Positions 33,252 through 41,863 of a DNA stretch of 46,542 bases are shown here, one piece after another (position 1 is the stretch's first letter; every line of letters starts with the position of its first letter). Position numbers and translations under genes: made by a program. The notes beneath the pieces are model-generated. The model searched no databases. It was not told the origin of the DNA and was given only the letters and a program-made list of their open reading frames with translations. The stretch is taken from positions 1,609,323 through 1,655,864 of the forward strand of contig NZ_CP084029.1 in assembly GCF_020181615.1 (NCBI RefSeq), written 5' to 3'. The stretch comes from [Mycobacterium] crassicus. Its GTDB lineage: Bacteria; Actinomycetota; Actinomycetes; Mycobacteriales; Mycobacteriaceae.

Positions 33252-34309
33252 ACCAACCGATTGCCGCCGAAGCCTGGGTCGCCACCGAACTCGGCGACCC
33301 GGGCAAGGTCCTGGCCCGTCAGAACATCGAGGTGCGACCACCCGGCCCGGGTGAGATCCGGGTTGCCGTGCGCGCATTCTGCTTGAACTTCAACGACATC
33401 GACGTCATCAAGGGTCGCTACACGACGATGCCGCTGCCGGCGCCGTTCGTGCCCGGCATGGAGACGGTCGGTGTGGTCGAGAGTGCGGGACCGGGCTCCG
33501 AACATCTGATCGGCCGCCGCATCGTCGGAATCCCGATGATGGCCTTCGGCGGGTACGCCTCCTACGCGATCGTCGACGCGGCGACCGCGCTGGACCTGCC
33601 GGACTGGATCAGCGATGTCGACGGTGCGGCCCTGCACTACCCCTTCCACCTGGGCTGGTTCGCGCTGCGGGAACGCGGCCGGCTCAAGCCGGGGGAGACC
33701 CTGCTGGTGCACGCCGCCGCCGGTGGAACCGGTTCGGGCGCTCTGGTGCTGGGCAAGGCGCTGGGCGCGCGGGTGATCGCCACCGCCGGCAGTCAGGAGA
33801 AGCTGGCGTTCTGCACGGAGCTCGGCGCCGATCACGTGATCAACTACCGCGACGACGACTGGGTGAACCAGGTCATGGAGCTGACCTACGGCCGCGGGGT
33901 GGACGTCGCGTTCGACGCCGTCGGAGGCAATGTGACCGTGCAGACCTTCAAGTGCATGGGATTCAACGGCCGCCATCTGATGGCCGGATTCGCCGAGGAC
34001 ATCGCCCTGGAGGACGGTGACTACCTGTCACCGCGGCCGATCGCCTACGGAAACTTCGACGTGTGCGGAGTGTGCCTGGTGTATGTCAACGACCCGGTCG
34101 GCGTCCGCCGCACCCTCGGATTCAACTGGCCTGCTCGCTCCGATGGCCAGCGGGCGCACGTGGAGATTCTGGAGCTGATCCGCACCGGCAGGATCCGCAC
34201 CGTCGTCGGAGAACAAATCGACTGGGCTGACCTGCCGAATGCGTTGGAGCGCATGGCTGCCCGGCAGACCACCGGCCGCCTGGTGGTCAGCACCGGCCAC
34301 CACGGATGA
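33248..34309 (+). CDS. Quinone oxidoreductase-type medium-chain reductase
   Basis: A zinc-free MDR enzyme: N-terminal GroES-like domain (VRAFCLNFNDIDVIKGRYTT, FVPGMETVGVVESAGPGSEH), NADPH-binding LLVHAAAGGTGSGALVLGKA, and GADHVINYRDDDWVNQVMEL. It lacks the cysteine cluster of zinc alcohol dehydrogenases. Relatives reduce quinones or enoyl thioesters with NADPH. 353 residues, last gene of the TetR-led operon; ATGA overlap with the sulfotransferase. Its substrate probably belongs to the same pathway. Confidence 0.88.
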   Translation: MNQPIAAEAWVATELGDPGKVLARQNIEVRPPGPGEIRVAVRAFCLNFNDIDVIKGRYTTMPLPAPFVPGMETVGVVESAGPGSEHLIGRRIVGIPMMAFGGYASYAIVDAATALDLPDWISDVDGAALHYPFHLGWFALRERGRLKPGETLLVHAAAGGTGSGALVLGKALGARVIATAGSQEKLAFCTELGADHVINYRDDDWVNQVMELTYGRGVDVAFDAVGGNVTVQTFKCMGFNGRHLMAGFAEDIALEDGDYLSPRPIAYGNFDVCGVCLVYVNDPVGVRRTLGFNWPARSDGQRAHVEILELIRTGRIRTVVGEQIDWADLPNALERMAARQTTGRLVVSTGHHG

Positions 34310-34377
34310 TCCGCGGGCCGAAATATATGCCAAAGGCCACTTTCTCCTGAGAAGGTAGCCACCGTAGCCTGGCGACC

Positions 34378-36969
34378 ATGATTCAGTTGGGGTCGCCGCC
34401 GCCCCCCGCGCCGATCGTCAAACCCCGTCGGCGCGGTGGGCCGCGCGGGCCGGTGTTCCTCGGCGCCAACATCGTGGTGTTGGCGTGGCTGGCAGTTGCG
34501 TTGGCGCTGCTGATCGGGCACAACGCGATCGCGCACCCGATCTGGCTGCCGGTGCACGCGCTGTTGCTCGGCGCCGCGACGAACGCGATCTTCATCTGGT
34601 CGGGTCACTTCACCACCACGCTATGCCGGGTGCCCGACCCACCGCACTGGCATCTGGTGGCCAAACTGGCCGTGCTCAACGCCGGGGTGATCGCGGCCCT
34701 GACCGGTGTCGCCTTCAGCGCCGAGGTGCTGACCGGTGTCGGCGGCGCTGTGGTGGCCGTTGTCGCCCTCGTCCACGGTGCCGAGTTGATCGCGATGAAG
34801 AAGTCGGCGCTGTCGGCGCGCTTCGACTACCTGGTCGGCTTTTACCTGGCCGCCCTGGTGGCCCTACTGATCGGTTCGGCGGCCGGCGCTGCAATGGCCT
34901 TCGGCATCGCCAGTTGGTACGCGCGGTTGTGGACCACCCACGTTCACGTGATGCTCTACGGATGGATCGGCCTGACCGTTGTGGGCACGCTGTTCACCCT
35001 GTGGCCCACCACAATCCGGGAGAAGATCACCCCACGCAGCTTCTCGATGGCACGTCGGGCCCTGCCTACGCTCTCGGCGGGCTTGGTCGTGGCCGTCGTT
35101 GGACTGCTGGCCGGCAGCTGGTGGCTGGCAGCGGTGGGCCTGGCCGGTTACGCGCTCGGTGTGGGCCTGGCCATCGCCGGGCTATGGCCGGGCCGCAGCT
35201 TCACCGGGCCCGCGGCCTGGATGCTGGTCGGTGCGACGTGCTGGCTCGGAGTCGCCGTCGTGGTCGAGACGGTGGGCCTGATCGGGGCCCGGACCGTCGA
35301 TGTGTTGCCCGCGTTCGTGGAACACACCCTGCTGCCGCTGCTGGCGGTGGGCTTCGTCGCCCAGATCCTGCTCGGTGCGTTGAGTCAGCTGCTGCCGATC
35401 CTGGTGGCCAACGGCCCGCCGGTGCGCAAGGCCGTCATTGCCTACCTGGACCAGGGCTGGCAGGTCCGGGTGGCTGCGATCAATGCCGCCGTACCCCTGG
35501 TGGCCGGGCCCTGGCACGGTTCGTTGCCGGTGATCGGCTGGGCGCTGGCCGCGGTTGCGGTCGGCAGTTTCCTGCTGATGGCCCTGCGGCTGGCGCTGCC
35601 GGTCGCGCTGCGCGGTCCCATCGACGTCGACGCGATCGGGCCGCGCTCTCGAGCGGTGACGGCCGCGGTGGCACTCGCGTCGCTGGTGGCGGTGGGATCG
35701 GCGCTGACCCTGGGGATCGGAACCCCGGCACCCTCGGGGGCCGACGACGTCGCCGGCGCGGCCCGTACCGTCGAGGTCACGTTGAACAACATGCGTTTCT
35801 CGCCGGACATCATCGATGTACCGGCCGGAACCCGGCTGGTGCTGCGGGTCACCAATATCGACGGACTGCCGCATGACCTGCGGGTCGACACCGGTGAGCA
35901 CACCCCGCGGCTGAGCCGCGGGCAGACCGCGGTGCTGGATCTGGGTGTGGTGAGCCAAGACCGGGACGTGTGGTGCGACGTACCCGGGCACCGGGCCGCC
36001 GGAATGACGATGACGATCCGCGCCGTCGGCGGCGTCCCGCACCATGAGCACTCCGGCGGCAGCCACGGCGGCGCCATGCCCGCGCCGGCGAACCTGGACC
36101 TGGCCGCCGATCCGTCGCCCGGCTGGACGCCGTATGACGCGGTACTGGCCCCGGCCACGCCCGGCGTGCATCGGGTGGAACTGCGCGCCGTCGACCGGGA
36201 ACTGGAGGTCGCGCCGGGCCGTCGTGAGCTCCGCTGGACCTTCGGTGGCGTCGAGCCGGCCCCGACGCTGCACGGCAGGGTCGGTGACACCTTCGAGATC
36301 ACGCTGATCAACGAATCCACCATGGGGCACGGCATCGACTTTCACGCCGGTGCGCTGGCCCCGGACCAACCGATGCGCACCCTGAATCCGGGCGAGCGCC
36401 TGGTGTACCGGTTCACCGCACGACGGGCCGGTGCCTGGCTGTACCACTGCAGTACGCCGCCGATGACGCTGCACATCGCCAACGGCATGTACGGCGCGGT
36501 GATCATCGACCCTCCCGGGTTGCCGGCGGCGGACCGGGAGTACGCCCTGGTCGGTGCTCAGCTGTATGCGGGCGCGCCGGATGCCGATGCCAAGACCGCC
36601 GCGATTCGCGCCGGGCAGCCCGACGGCTGGATGTTCAACGGCACCGCGGCTCAGTACATGCACGCCCCGCTGCCGGCACGCACCGGTGAACGGGTGCGCG
36701 TCTGGGTGGTCAACGCCGGGCCCGGCGACTCGATCGCCTTCCACGTGGTCGGTGGGCAGTTCGACACCGTCTACAAAGAGGGTGCCTGGCTGCTGCGGCC
36801 CGGCGATCCAGCGGCCCCGGCGGGCGGATCTCAAGCCCTGGACCTGGCGCCCGCGCAGGGCGGGTTCGTCGAGCTGACCTTCCCCGAAGCGGGCCACTAC
36901 CCGTTCATGGATCATGACATGCGGCACGCCGAGAACGGGTCGCACGGCATCTTCGAGGTGACGGGGTAG
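34378..36969 (+). CDS. Membrane protein fused to cupredoxin and copper nitrite reductase-like domains, 863 aa
   Basis: Residues of about 1-430 hold some twelve hydrophobic helices with histidines at helix ends (HNAIAHPIWLPVHALLLGAA, TTHVHVMLYGWIGLTVVGTL), like NnrS or haem-copper-type membrane proteins. Residues of about 458-550 are a cupredoxin (LPHDLRVDTGE, DVWCDVPGHRAAGM). After a His-rich linker, 570-863 resemble NirK: type-1/type-2 ligands in TMGHGIDFHAGAL, YHCSTPPMTLHIANGMYGAV and PFMDHDMRH. All NirK copper ligands appear present, so nitrite reduction outside the membrane is plausible but unproven. A TTCTC-ct-GAGAA repeat lies at 34342-34353 before the ATG. Confidence 0.8.
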   Translation: MIQLGSPPPPAPIVKPRRRGGPRGPVFLGANIVVLAWLAVALALLIGHNAIAHPIWLPVHALLLGAATNAIFIWSGHFTTTLCRVPDPPHWHLVAKLAVLNAGVIAALTGVAFSAEVLTGVGGAVVAVVALVHGAELIAMKKSALSARFDYLVGFYLAALVALLIGSAAGAAMAFGIASWYARLWTTHVHVMLYGWIGLTVVGTLFTLWPTTIREKITPRSFSMARRALPTLSAGLVVAVVGLLAGSWWLAAVGLAGYALGVGLAIAGLWPGRSFTGPAAWMLVGATCWLGVAVVVETVGLIGARTVDVLPAFVEHTLLPLLAVGFVAQILLGALSQLLPILVANGPPVRKAVIAYLDQGWQVRVAAINAAVPLVAGPWHGSLPVIGWALAAVAVGSFLLMALRLALPVALRGPIDVDAIGPRSRAVTAAVALASLVAVGSALTLGIGTPAPSGADDVAGAARTVEVTLNNMRFSPDIIDVPAGTRLVLRVTNIDGLPHDLRVDTGEHTPRLSRGQTAVLDLGVVSQDRDVWCDVPGHRAAGMTMTIRAVGGVPHHEHSGGSHGGAMPAPANLDLAADPSPGWTPYDAVLAPATPGVHRVELRAVDRELEVAPGRRELRWTFGGVEPAPTLHGRVGDTFEITLINESTMGHGIDFHAGALAPDQPMRTLNPGERLVYRFTARRAGAWLYHCSTPPMTLHIANGMYGAVIIDPPGLPAADREYALVGAQLYAGAPDADAKTAAIRAGQPDGWMFNGTAAQYMHAPLPARTGERVRVWVVNAGPGDSIAFHVVGGQFDTVYKEGAWLLRPGDPAAPAGGSQALDLAPAQGGFVELTFPEAGHYPFMDHDMRHAENGSHGIFEVTG

Positions 36970-36988
36970 GCCGGATCTCGCCCCCACG

Positions 36989-37040
36989 CCGAACGTGAAG
37001 GTGGCGTCACTTTGAGGACCGAACGTGAAGCCACCTTCAC
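36989..37040. repeat. Intergenic inverted repeat, likely terminator or repeat element
   Basis: GTGAAGGTGGC (36995-37005) and GCCACCTTCAC (37030-37040) form an 11-bp perfect stem. The 12-mer CCGAACGTGAAG occurs directly at 36989-37000 and 37019-37030. It lies 20 bases after the copper-protein gene and about 110 before bkdA, so it may end transcription. The mix of direct and inverted copies is also typical of dispersed intergenic repeats. Confidence 0.6.
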
Positions 37041-37112
37041 GGTGGGCATTAGAACTGCGCCGACACGTCGAACGTCGGCGACCGTGATCAACCGGGGCGG
37101 TCGGTGTTCGCT

Positions 37113-37120
37113 GGCATAAT
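37113..37120 (+). promoter_or_regulatory. Extended -10 promoter element for bkdA
   Basis: TGGCATAAT ending at 37120 fits an extended -10 (TGnTATAAT, one mismatch) 27 bases before the bkdA ATG, with no matching -35. No AGTTAAnGnnC site is present here, so the BkaR-type operator seen at 14394 and 16138 is absent. Confidence 0.45.
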
Positions 37121-37146
37121 GAGATCAGCGTCACAAGGAGGCTCGC

Positions 37147-38241
37147 ATGGGCCAGCTGCCAGGCTTTACCGGTCCGCAGGTCAGTCTTGAGCCTGTGCAG
37201 CTGATCGGGCCGGACGGAGCCCCGACCGCCGAGCAGCGCTACAGCCGGGATCTGCCGGAAGAGACCCTGAGCTGGCTTTACGAGCAGATGGTGCTCACCC
37301 GCGAGATCGACATCGAACTGGTAAACCTGCAGCGTCAAGGCGAGTTGGCGCTGTATGCGTCCTGCCGTGGCCAGGAGGCGGCGCAGGTCGGCGCCGCCGC
37401 ACCGTTGCACAAGACCGACTGGCTGTTCCCGCAGTACCGCGAGCTGGGGGTCTTCCTCACCCGCGGGATTCCGGCGTGGCACGTCGCGGCCGCCTGGCGT
37501 GGAACGTGGAACGGCGGGTTGGAGTTCACCGCCAAATGCTGTGCGCCGATCTCGGTTCCGATCGGTACCCAGGCACTGCACGCGGTGGGCGCGGCGATGG
37601 CCGCGCAACGCCTGGACGAGCACTCGGTCACCGTTGCGTTCGTCGGCGACGGCGCCACCAGTGAAGGCGACGTGCACGAGGCGCTGAACTTCGCCGCGGT
37701 CTTCGCCGCCCCGTGCGTGTTCTACGTGCAGAACAACCAATGGGCGATCTCGGTGCCGCTGCGCCGGCAGACCGCCGCACCATCGCTGGCCCACAAGGCG
37801 ATCGGCTACGGCATGCCGGGCATCCGGGTGGACGGCAATGATCCGCTGGCCTGCTTCGCGGTGATGACCGAGGCGGCCGAGCGGGCCCGTGAGGGCGGCG
37901 GGCCCACGTTGATCGAGGCCGTCACCTACCGGCTCGGCCCGCACACCACCTCTGACGATCCGACGCGCTATCGCAGCGAGGCCGAAGTCGACCATTGGTC
38001 GGCACTGGACCCGATCCCGCGCTACCGCACCTACCTCGGCAACATCGGGGTGTGGTCACAGCGCCTCGAGGACCGGATCGTCGCTCGGGCGAAGCGCCTG
38101 CGAACCGAGTTGCGTGAGGCCACCGTCGGCGCCGACGACGTCGACGTCGACGAGGTCTTCACCGCGGTGTACGCCGAGATCACCCCGGAACTGCAGCAGC
38201 AGCGGCGCGCGCTGCACGCCGAGTTGGCCAGGGAGCGCTGA
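37147..38241 (+). CDS. bkdA: Branched-chain alpha-keto acid dehydrogenase E1 alpha subunit
   Basis: The thiamine-diphosphate motif is FVGDGATSEGDVHEALNFAA followed by VFYVQNNQWAIS (GDG to NN, full length). RYRSEAEVDHWSALDPIPRY is the typical phosphorylation-loop/C-terminal stretch. With BkdB it decarboxylates branched 2-oxo acids; for leucine this gives isovaleryl-CoA, the substrate of FadE19. 364 residues. The ATG at 37147 follows AAGGAGG. In M. tuberculosis (Rv2497c) it sits directly after citE; here 13.5 kb intervenes. Confidence 0.93.
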   Translation: MGQLPGFTGPQVSLEPVQLIGPDGAPTAEQRYSRDLPEETLSWLYEQMVLTREIDIELVNLQRQGELALYASCRGQEAAQVGAAAPLHKTDWLFPQYRELGVFLTRGIPAWHVAAAWRGTWNGGLEFTAKCCAPISVPIGTQALHAVGAAMAAQRLDEHSVTVAFVGDGATSEGDVHEALNFAAVFAAPCVFYVQNNQWAISVPLRRQTAAPSLAHKAIGYGMPGIRVDGNDPLACFAVMTEAAERAREGGGPTLIEAVTYRLGPHTTSDDPTRYRSEAEVDHWSALDPIPRYRTYLGNIGVWSQRLEDRIVARAKRLRTELREATVGADDVDVDEVFTAVYAEITPELQQQRRALHAELARER

Positions 38242-39290
38242 TGACCCAGATCCTCGAGCCGCCGACCCGCCCGACAACGCCGTCCTCGAACGCTCCGAAC
38301 GGCGCGATAGTCGGGCAGCTGACCATGGTGGCCGCTCTCAATCTGGCACTGCGCGACGCGATGGACGCCGACCAGAAGGTCCTGGTGTTCGGCACCGACG
38401 TGGGAGTGCAGGGGGGTGTGTTCCGGGTGACCGAGGGGCTGGCCGGAACCTTCGGTGAGCAGCGCTGTTTCGATACGCCGCTGGCCGAGTCGGCGGTGGT
38501 CGGCATCGCCATCGGCCTGGCGGTCCGTGGCTTCGTCCCGGTCCCCGAGATCCAGTTCGACGGGTTCAGCTATCCGGCGCTGGACCAGGTGATCAGTCAC
38601 CTGGCCAAGTACCGGACTCGGACCCGCGGTGAGGTGCCGATGCCGGTCACCGTACGCATCCCATCGTTCGGCGGAATCGGTGCGGCCGAACATCATTCGG
38701 AGTCCACCGAAACCTACTGGGCGCACACGGCCGGGCTGAAGGTGGTCGTTCCCGCCGACCCGTCGGATGCCTACTGGCTGCTGCGGCACGCCATCGCCAC
38801 ACCCGATCCGGTGATATTCCTGGAACCCAAACGACGGTACTGGGCACGAGGGCCGGTCGACACCGACCGCCCGGCACCGGGCATCGGCTGCGCGACGGTG
38901 CGCCGAGCCGGCTCGGACGTCACGGTGCTGACCTACGGCGGCGGGGTCGCGACCGCATTGTCGGCAGCGGAAATCGCTGCGCAACAGCACGGGTGGAGCC
39001 TGGAAGTCGTCGACCTGCGCTCGCTGGTCCCGCTCGACTTCGACACCGTCGCGGCATCGGTGCGGCGCACCGGGCGCTGCGTGGTGCTGCACGAGGGTCC
39101 GCGCAACCTCGGCTACGGCGCTGAGCTGGCCGCCCGCATCCAGGAGGAACTGTTCTACGAACTGGAGGCACCGGTGTTACGGGCCAGCGGATTCGACACC
39201 CCCTATCCGCCCGCTCGGCTGGAACGGCTCTGGCTTCCCGGCCCGGACCGGCTGTTGGACCAGGTCCAGCGGGTCCTGGAGTTGCCGTGA
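38241..39290 (+). CDS. bkdB: Branched-chain alpha-keto acid dehydrogenase E1 beta subunit
   Basis: A typical E1 beta: [40 protein letters not shown] with the Glu that activates thiamine, [20 protein letters not shown] and [20 protein letters not shown]. The first 25 residues are a short Pro/Thr-rich extension. The ATG at 38241 overlaps the bkdA stop (TGATG). It forms the alpha2beta2 E1 with BkdA. A 73-base MIRU-like spacer separates it from bkdC. Counterpart of Rv2496c. Confidence 0.93.
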   Translation: MTQILEPPTRPTTPSSNAPNGAIVGQLTMVAALNLALRDAMDADQKVLVFGTDVGVQGGVFRVTEGLAGTFGEQRCFDTPLAESAVVGIAIGLAVRGFVPVPEIQFDGFSYPALDQVISHLAKYRTRTRGEVPMPVTVRIPSFGGIGAAEHHSESTETYWAHTAGLKVVVPADPSDAYWLLRHAIATPDPVIFLEPKRRYWARGPVDTDRPAPGIGCATVRRAGSDVTVLTYGGGVATALSAAEIAAQQHGWSLEVVDLRSLVPLDFDTVAASVRRTGRCVVLHEGPRNLGYGAELAARIQEELFYELEAPVLRASGFDTPYPPARLERLWLPGPDRLLDQVQRVLELP

Positions 39291-39363
39291 GCCGGCGCCA
39301 CGACGATGCGGAGCGCAGGGACGAGGTGGGGGCACCTCCCGCTTGCGGGGGAGAGTGGTGCCC
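39291..39363 (+). repeat. MIRU-like intergenic element between bkdB and bkdC
   Basis: The 73-base spacer contains CGACGATGCGGAGCGCAG and, after a short gap, the stem-forming GGGGGCACCTCCCGCTTGCG with GGGGAG, ending GTGGTGCCC before the next ATG. Both blocks resemble mycobacterial interspersed repetitive units, which insert between genes of an operon at overlapping stop/start codons. It has no frame-breaking effect. Recognition is from memory, not alignment. Confidence 0.55.
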
Positions 39364-40554
39364 ATGAGCGCCGAGACGGTCCAGACCTTTGCGGTCCCCG
39401 ATCTTGGTGAGGGCCTCGAAGAGGTGACGCTGACCAGTTGGAACGTCGCCGTCGGCGATCAGGTGGAACTCAACCAGGTGCTGTGCTCGGTGGAGACGGC
39501 CAAAGCCGAAGTGGAGATCCCCAGTCCGTATGCCGGCCGGGTCGTCGAACTCGGTGGGGCCGAGGGTGATGTGCTGGCGGTCGGGGCACCGCTGGTGCGA
39601 ATCGGTGCCGGACCGGCGAGCGAACCTGTTGAAGCCGGCCCGCCCGAGCGCAAACCAGTGCTGGTCGGCTACGGCGCCGACGACGCCTTCGACACCAGCC
39701 GTCGCCCCTGCACCACCACCGGGCGGCCGAAGGCCAAACCGGCCGCCCGCAAGCTCGCCGCCGAATTGGGCGTCGATCTGGGAGCCGTACCGCCGGGCCC
39801 GAATGGTGTGATCACCGCCGACGGTGTGCGGGCGGCAGCCGGCGGCGCCGAATCCACCGATGGCGAACGCCCGGTGACTCCGGTTCAGGCGGCCATGGCG
39901 CAACGGATGACGCTGTCCCGCAGCCGGATTCCCGACGCCCACGCCAGTCTGGTGGTGGACTGCGGTAATCTCCTGCAGCTGCGTGATCGTCTTGCCGCCA
40001 ATTCGGGCGAGGTCGCGATCACCCCGTTCGTGTTGATTCTGCGCCTGCTGATCGTCGCCCTGCGAAGTCACCCGGTGCTCAACGCGACCTGGGTCGACGC
40101 ACCGGAGGGCCCCAGGATCCGCACCCATCACGCGGTACACCTCGGTTTCGGCGTGGCCGCGCCCCGCGGACTGCTGGTGCCGGTGGTGTTCGATGCGCAC
40201 CGTAAGACGACCCGAGAACTCGCCGACTGCGTGGCCCGGCTCATCGCCGACGCTCGGGCGGGCACTCTCAAGCCCACTGAGCTGCAGGGTTCGACGTTTA
40301 CCGTCTCGAATTTCGGCGCGCTCGGAATCGATGACGGGGTCCCGGTGATCAACTACCCGGAGGCGGCGATCCTGGGCATGGGCTCGTTGAGACCGCGGCC
40401 GGCAGCCGTCGGGGACACCGTGGTGGTCCGTCCGCAGATGACGCTGACCTGTGCCTTCGACCACCGGATCGCCGACGGCGCGCAGGTTGCCGAATTTCTC
40501 TGTGCGCTACGCGATCTGATCGAGAACCCGGATACCGCCCTGCTTGACCTGTAG
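39364..40554 (+). CDS. bkdC: Branched-chain keto acid dehydrogenase E2 (dihydrolipoyl acyltransferase)
   Basis: The lipoyl domain (residues 5-85) has the modified Lys in [20 protein letters not shown] short linker leads to the E1/E3-binding domain ([34 protein letters not shown]). The catalytic domain has HxxxDG in [19 protein letters not shown] and the conserved [20 protein letters not shown]. One lipoyl domain, 396 residues. The ATG at 39364 is preferred. E3 (lpdC) is not nearby, as in M. tuberculosis (Rv2495c). The gene is convergent with echA14, eight bases apart. Confidence 0.93.
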   Translation: MSAETVQTFAVPDLGEGLEEVTLTSWNVAVGDQVELNQVLCSVETAKAEVEIPSPYAGRVVELGGAEGDVLAVGAPLVRIGAGPASEPVEAGPPERKPVLVGYGADDAFDTSRRPCTTTGRPKAKPAARKLAAELGVDLGAVPPGPNGVITADGVRAAAGGAESTDGERPVTPVQAAMAQRMTLSRSRIPDAHASLVVDCGNLLQLRDRLAANSGEVAITPFVLILRLLIVALRSHPVLNATWVDAPEGPRIRTHHAVHLGFGVAAPRGLLVPVVFDAHRKTTRELADCVARLIADARAGTLKPTELQGSTFTVSNFGALGIDDGVPVINYPEAAILGMGSLRPRPAAVGDTVVVRPQMTLTCAFDHRIADGAQVAEFLCALRDLIENPDTALLDL

Positions 40555-40562
40555 GCCGGGTG

Positions 40563-41321
40563 CTAGCTGCGCTGCGCTGCGGCCAACCGGGCTATGAACT
40601 CCGGCGACTCGACACTGGCCGCCTGCGGGCCCAGTTCGGTGCGCTTGGCGAACTCGTGCTGGTCGCCTTCGACCGCGCCTGGGCTCGCGGTGGCTCGCAT
40701 CGTCGCCTTGGTCGCCAACACCACGTTCCGGGGTGCCGAGGCGGGGCCGGCGGCCAGCGCCATCGCCGCGGCGACCGGGTCGTCGCTGATCTGCAGAGCC
40801 AACCCGTGCCGCACCGCGGCTTCGGCGTCGAAGCGCATCCCGAACAACAGCGCGGCCCGGGCCACCTGCGGCCCCACCGTGCGATTCAACATCCAGGTGG
40901 CGCCGCCTCCGGGGTGTATTCCCAGCTTCTGGAAGCGGGGGTCGAACAGGGCTGCCGGGCCGGCGATGCGGACGTCGGCCGCCAGGGCCAGGTTCAGCCC
41001 GGCACCCACGGCAGCGCCGTTGACCGCGGCGATGGTGGGCAGCGCACACTGCGCGACCGCCATGAAACCGTCGTAGAGCGCTAACAGTCCGTCCTCGGTG
41101 GCGGCACCCAGCGCAGAGAGGTCGGCGCCGGCGCAGAATGCCCGGCCTGCACCGGTGACCACCACGGCGTGCACGCCGTGGTCGGATTCAGCCCGCTGCA
41201 CGGCGGCGCGCAGTTGCGCCGACATCGCGCCGGTGACCGCGTTGCGGCGGTCGGGATCGTTGACGGTTACCAGCGCCACCCGCTCAGCAACGCTGTATAA
41301 GACGAGATCCGAATCTGTCAT
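40563..41321 (-). CDS. echA14: Enoyl-CoA hydratase/isomerase
   Basis: A crotonase-fold protein of 252 residues. The oxyanion-hole segments are [20 protein letters not shown] and [20 protein letters not shown]; the active-site region is [20 protein letters not shown]. At the two positions where classical hydratases carry catalytic glutamates the sequence has Ala/Gly-rich residues, so it may be an isomerase or another crotonase-type enzyme. Synteny gives EchA14 (Rv2486); in M. tuberculosis several genes stand between it and bkdC. Confidence 0.85.
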   Translation of the reverse strand: MTDSDLVLYSVAERVALVTVNDPDRRNAVTGAMSAQLRAAVQRAESDHGVHAVVVTGAGRAFCAGADLSALGAATEDGLLALYDGFMAVAQCALPTIAAVNGAAVGAGLNLALAADVRIAGPAALFDPRFQKLGIHPGGGATWMLNRTVGPQVARAALLFGMRFDAEAAVRHGLALQISDDPVAAAMALAAGPASAPRNVVLATKATMRATASPGAVEGDQHEFAKRTELGPQAASVESPEFIARLAAAQRS

Positions 41322-41345
41322 GAAGGCGGTGCAGCCGGAACCGGT

Positions 41346-41435
41346 CTAGGCGACCCAGGCAATAACCAGGGCCGATACCACCACCAGCAAGCTCATGGCG
41401 ATGGAGAACATGATGATCGTACGTTCGTGGCTCAT
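41346..41435 (-). CDS. Small single-span membrane protein, 29 aa
   Basis: The ORF from ATG 41435 to TAG 41346 encodes MSHERTIIMFSIAMSLLVVV and then nine more hydrophobic residues ending in AWVA. A charged N-terminus and one long hydrophobic helix make it a likely inner-membrane microprotein. It lies between echA14, 24 bases downstream on the same strand, and tRNA-Arg. The ribosome site is weak. Coding is judged from the clean hydrophobic pattern; conservation in relatives would decide. Confidence 0.5.
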   Translation of the reverse strand: MSHERTIIMFSIAMSLLVVVSALVIAWVA

Positions 41436-41514
41436 TGGCCCAGCTTATCCTGCTTTGCCCGGCTCTTCGCCGTTCCTCGGGCGATGTGACGCCTGGGTAC
41501 TCGCCCGGCCATCG

Positions 41515-41588
41515 CGCCCCCGGCAGGACTCGAACCTGCGACCACAAGATTAGAAGTCATGTGCTCTATCCACCTGAGCTACGGAGGC
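41515..41588 (-). tRNA. tRNA-Arg (anticodon TCT)
   Basis: On the minus strand: acceptor GCCTCCG/CGGGGGC (one G-T pair), D arm GCTCAGGTGGATAGAGC, anticodon loop CTTCTAA (anticodon TCT), T arm GCAGG/CCTGC around TTCGAGT. The anticodon stem CATGA/TCTTG has a T-T mismatch in its middle pair; otherwise the fold is standard. CCA is not encoded. Confidence 0.93.
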
Positions 41589-41855
41589 AATGCGCTCCCA
41601 GTTTATCCGCCGGTGGTGGCGTCTCGGAGGCGACTGAGCAATGCCGCCAGGTGCGAATTCCAATTCGGCGGGCCAACACAGTGTTTCGTTTTGCCGGCCG
41701 CCGGCCTGATCTGGACAATCGGCACCCGTCGCAGCAGGCAAACAACTAGCGTTGAATGGTGCGCGTGACGATTGTGAATCAGGAGGGACGCGTGACGGTG
41801 GCAGGGGCGATACGCCGGGGAAATCCGGGCCCGAAACCGGAGTCGGGAGCCTCAC
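41589..41855. other. Leader region of the acyltransferase operon
   Basis: 267 bases between the tRNA-Arg gene and the WS/DGAT start. No promoter pair is convincing. The end holds a short ORF with a perfect ribosome site (see 41792-41863). Confidence 0.4.
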
Positions 41856-41863
41856 GTGGGTGA
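41792..41863 (+). CDS. Possible 23-codon upstream ORF overlapping the WS/DGAT start
   Basis: AGGAGG at 41781-41786 precedes GTG 41792 by five bases. The ORF encodes MTVAGAIRRGNPGPKPESGA plus three residues and stops at 41863, eight bases inside the acyltransferase gene in another frame. It could couple translation to the downstream gene or be a regulatory leader. It may also be that the ribosome site serves a longer untranslated leader by chance. Confidence 0.35.
   Translation: MTVAGAIRRGNPGPKPESGASRG

Noticed and set aside
35182..37995. A 937-codon open frame on the minus strand
   Set aside because: It is antisense to the copper-protein gene and bkdA, both of which have clear domains. Long shadow frames are normal at this GC content, and the translation is low-complexity (His/Arg/Gln/Gly-rich).
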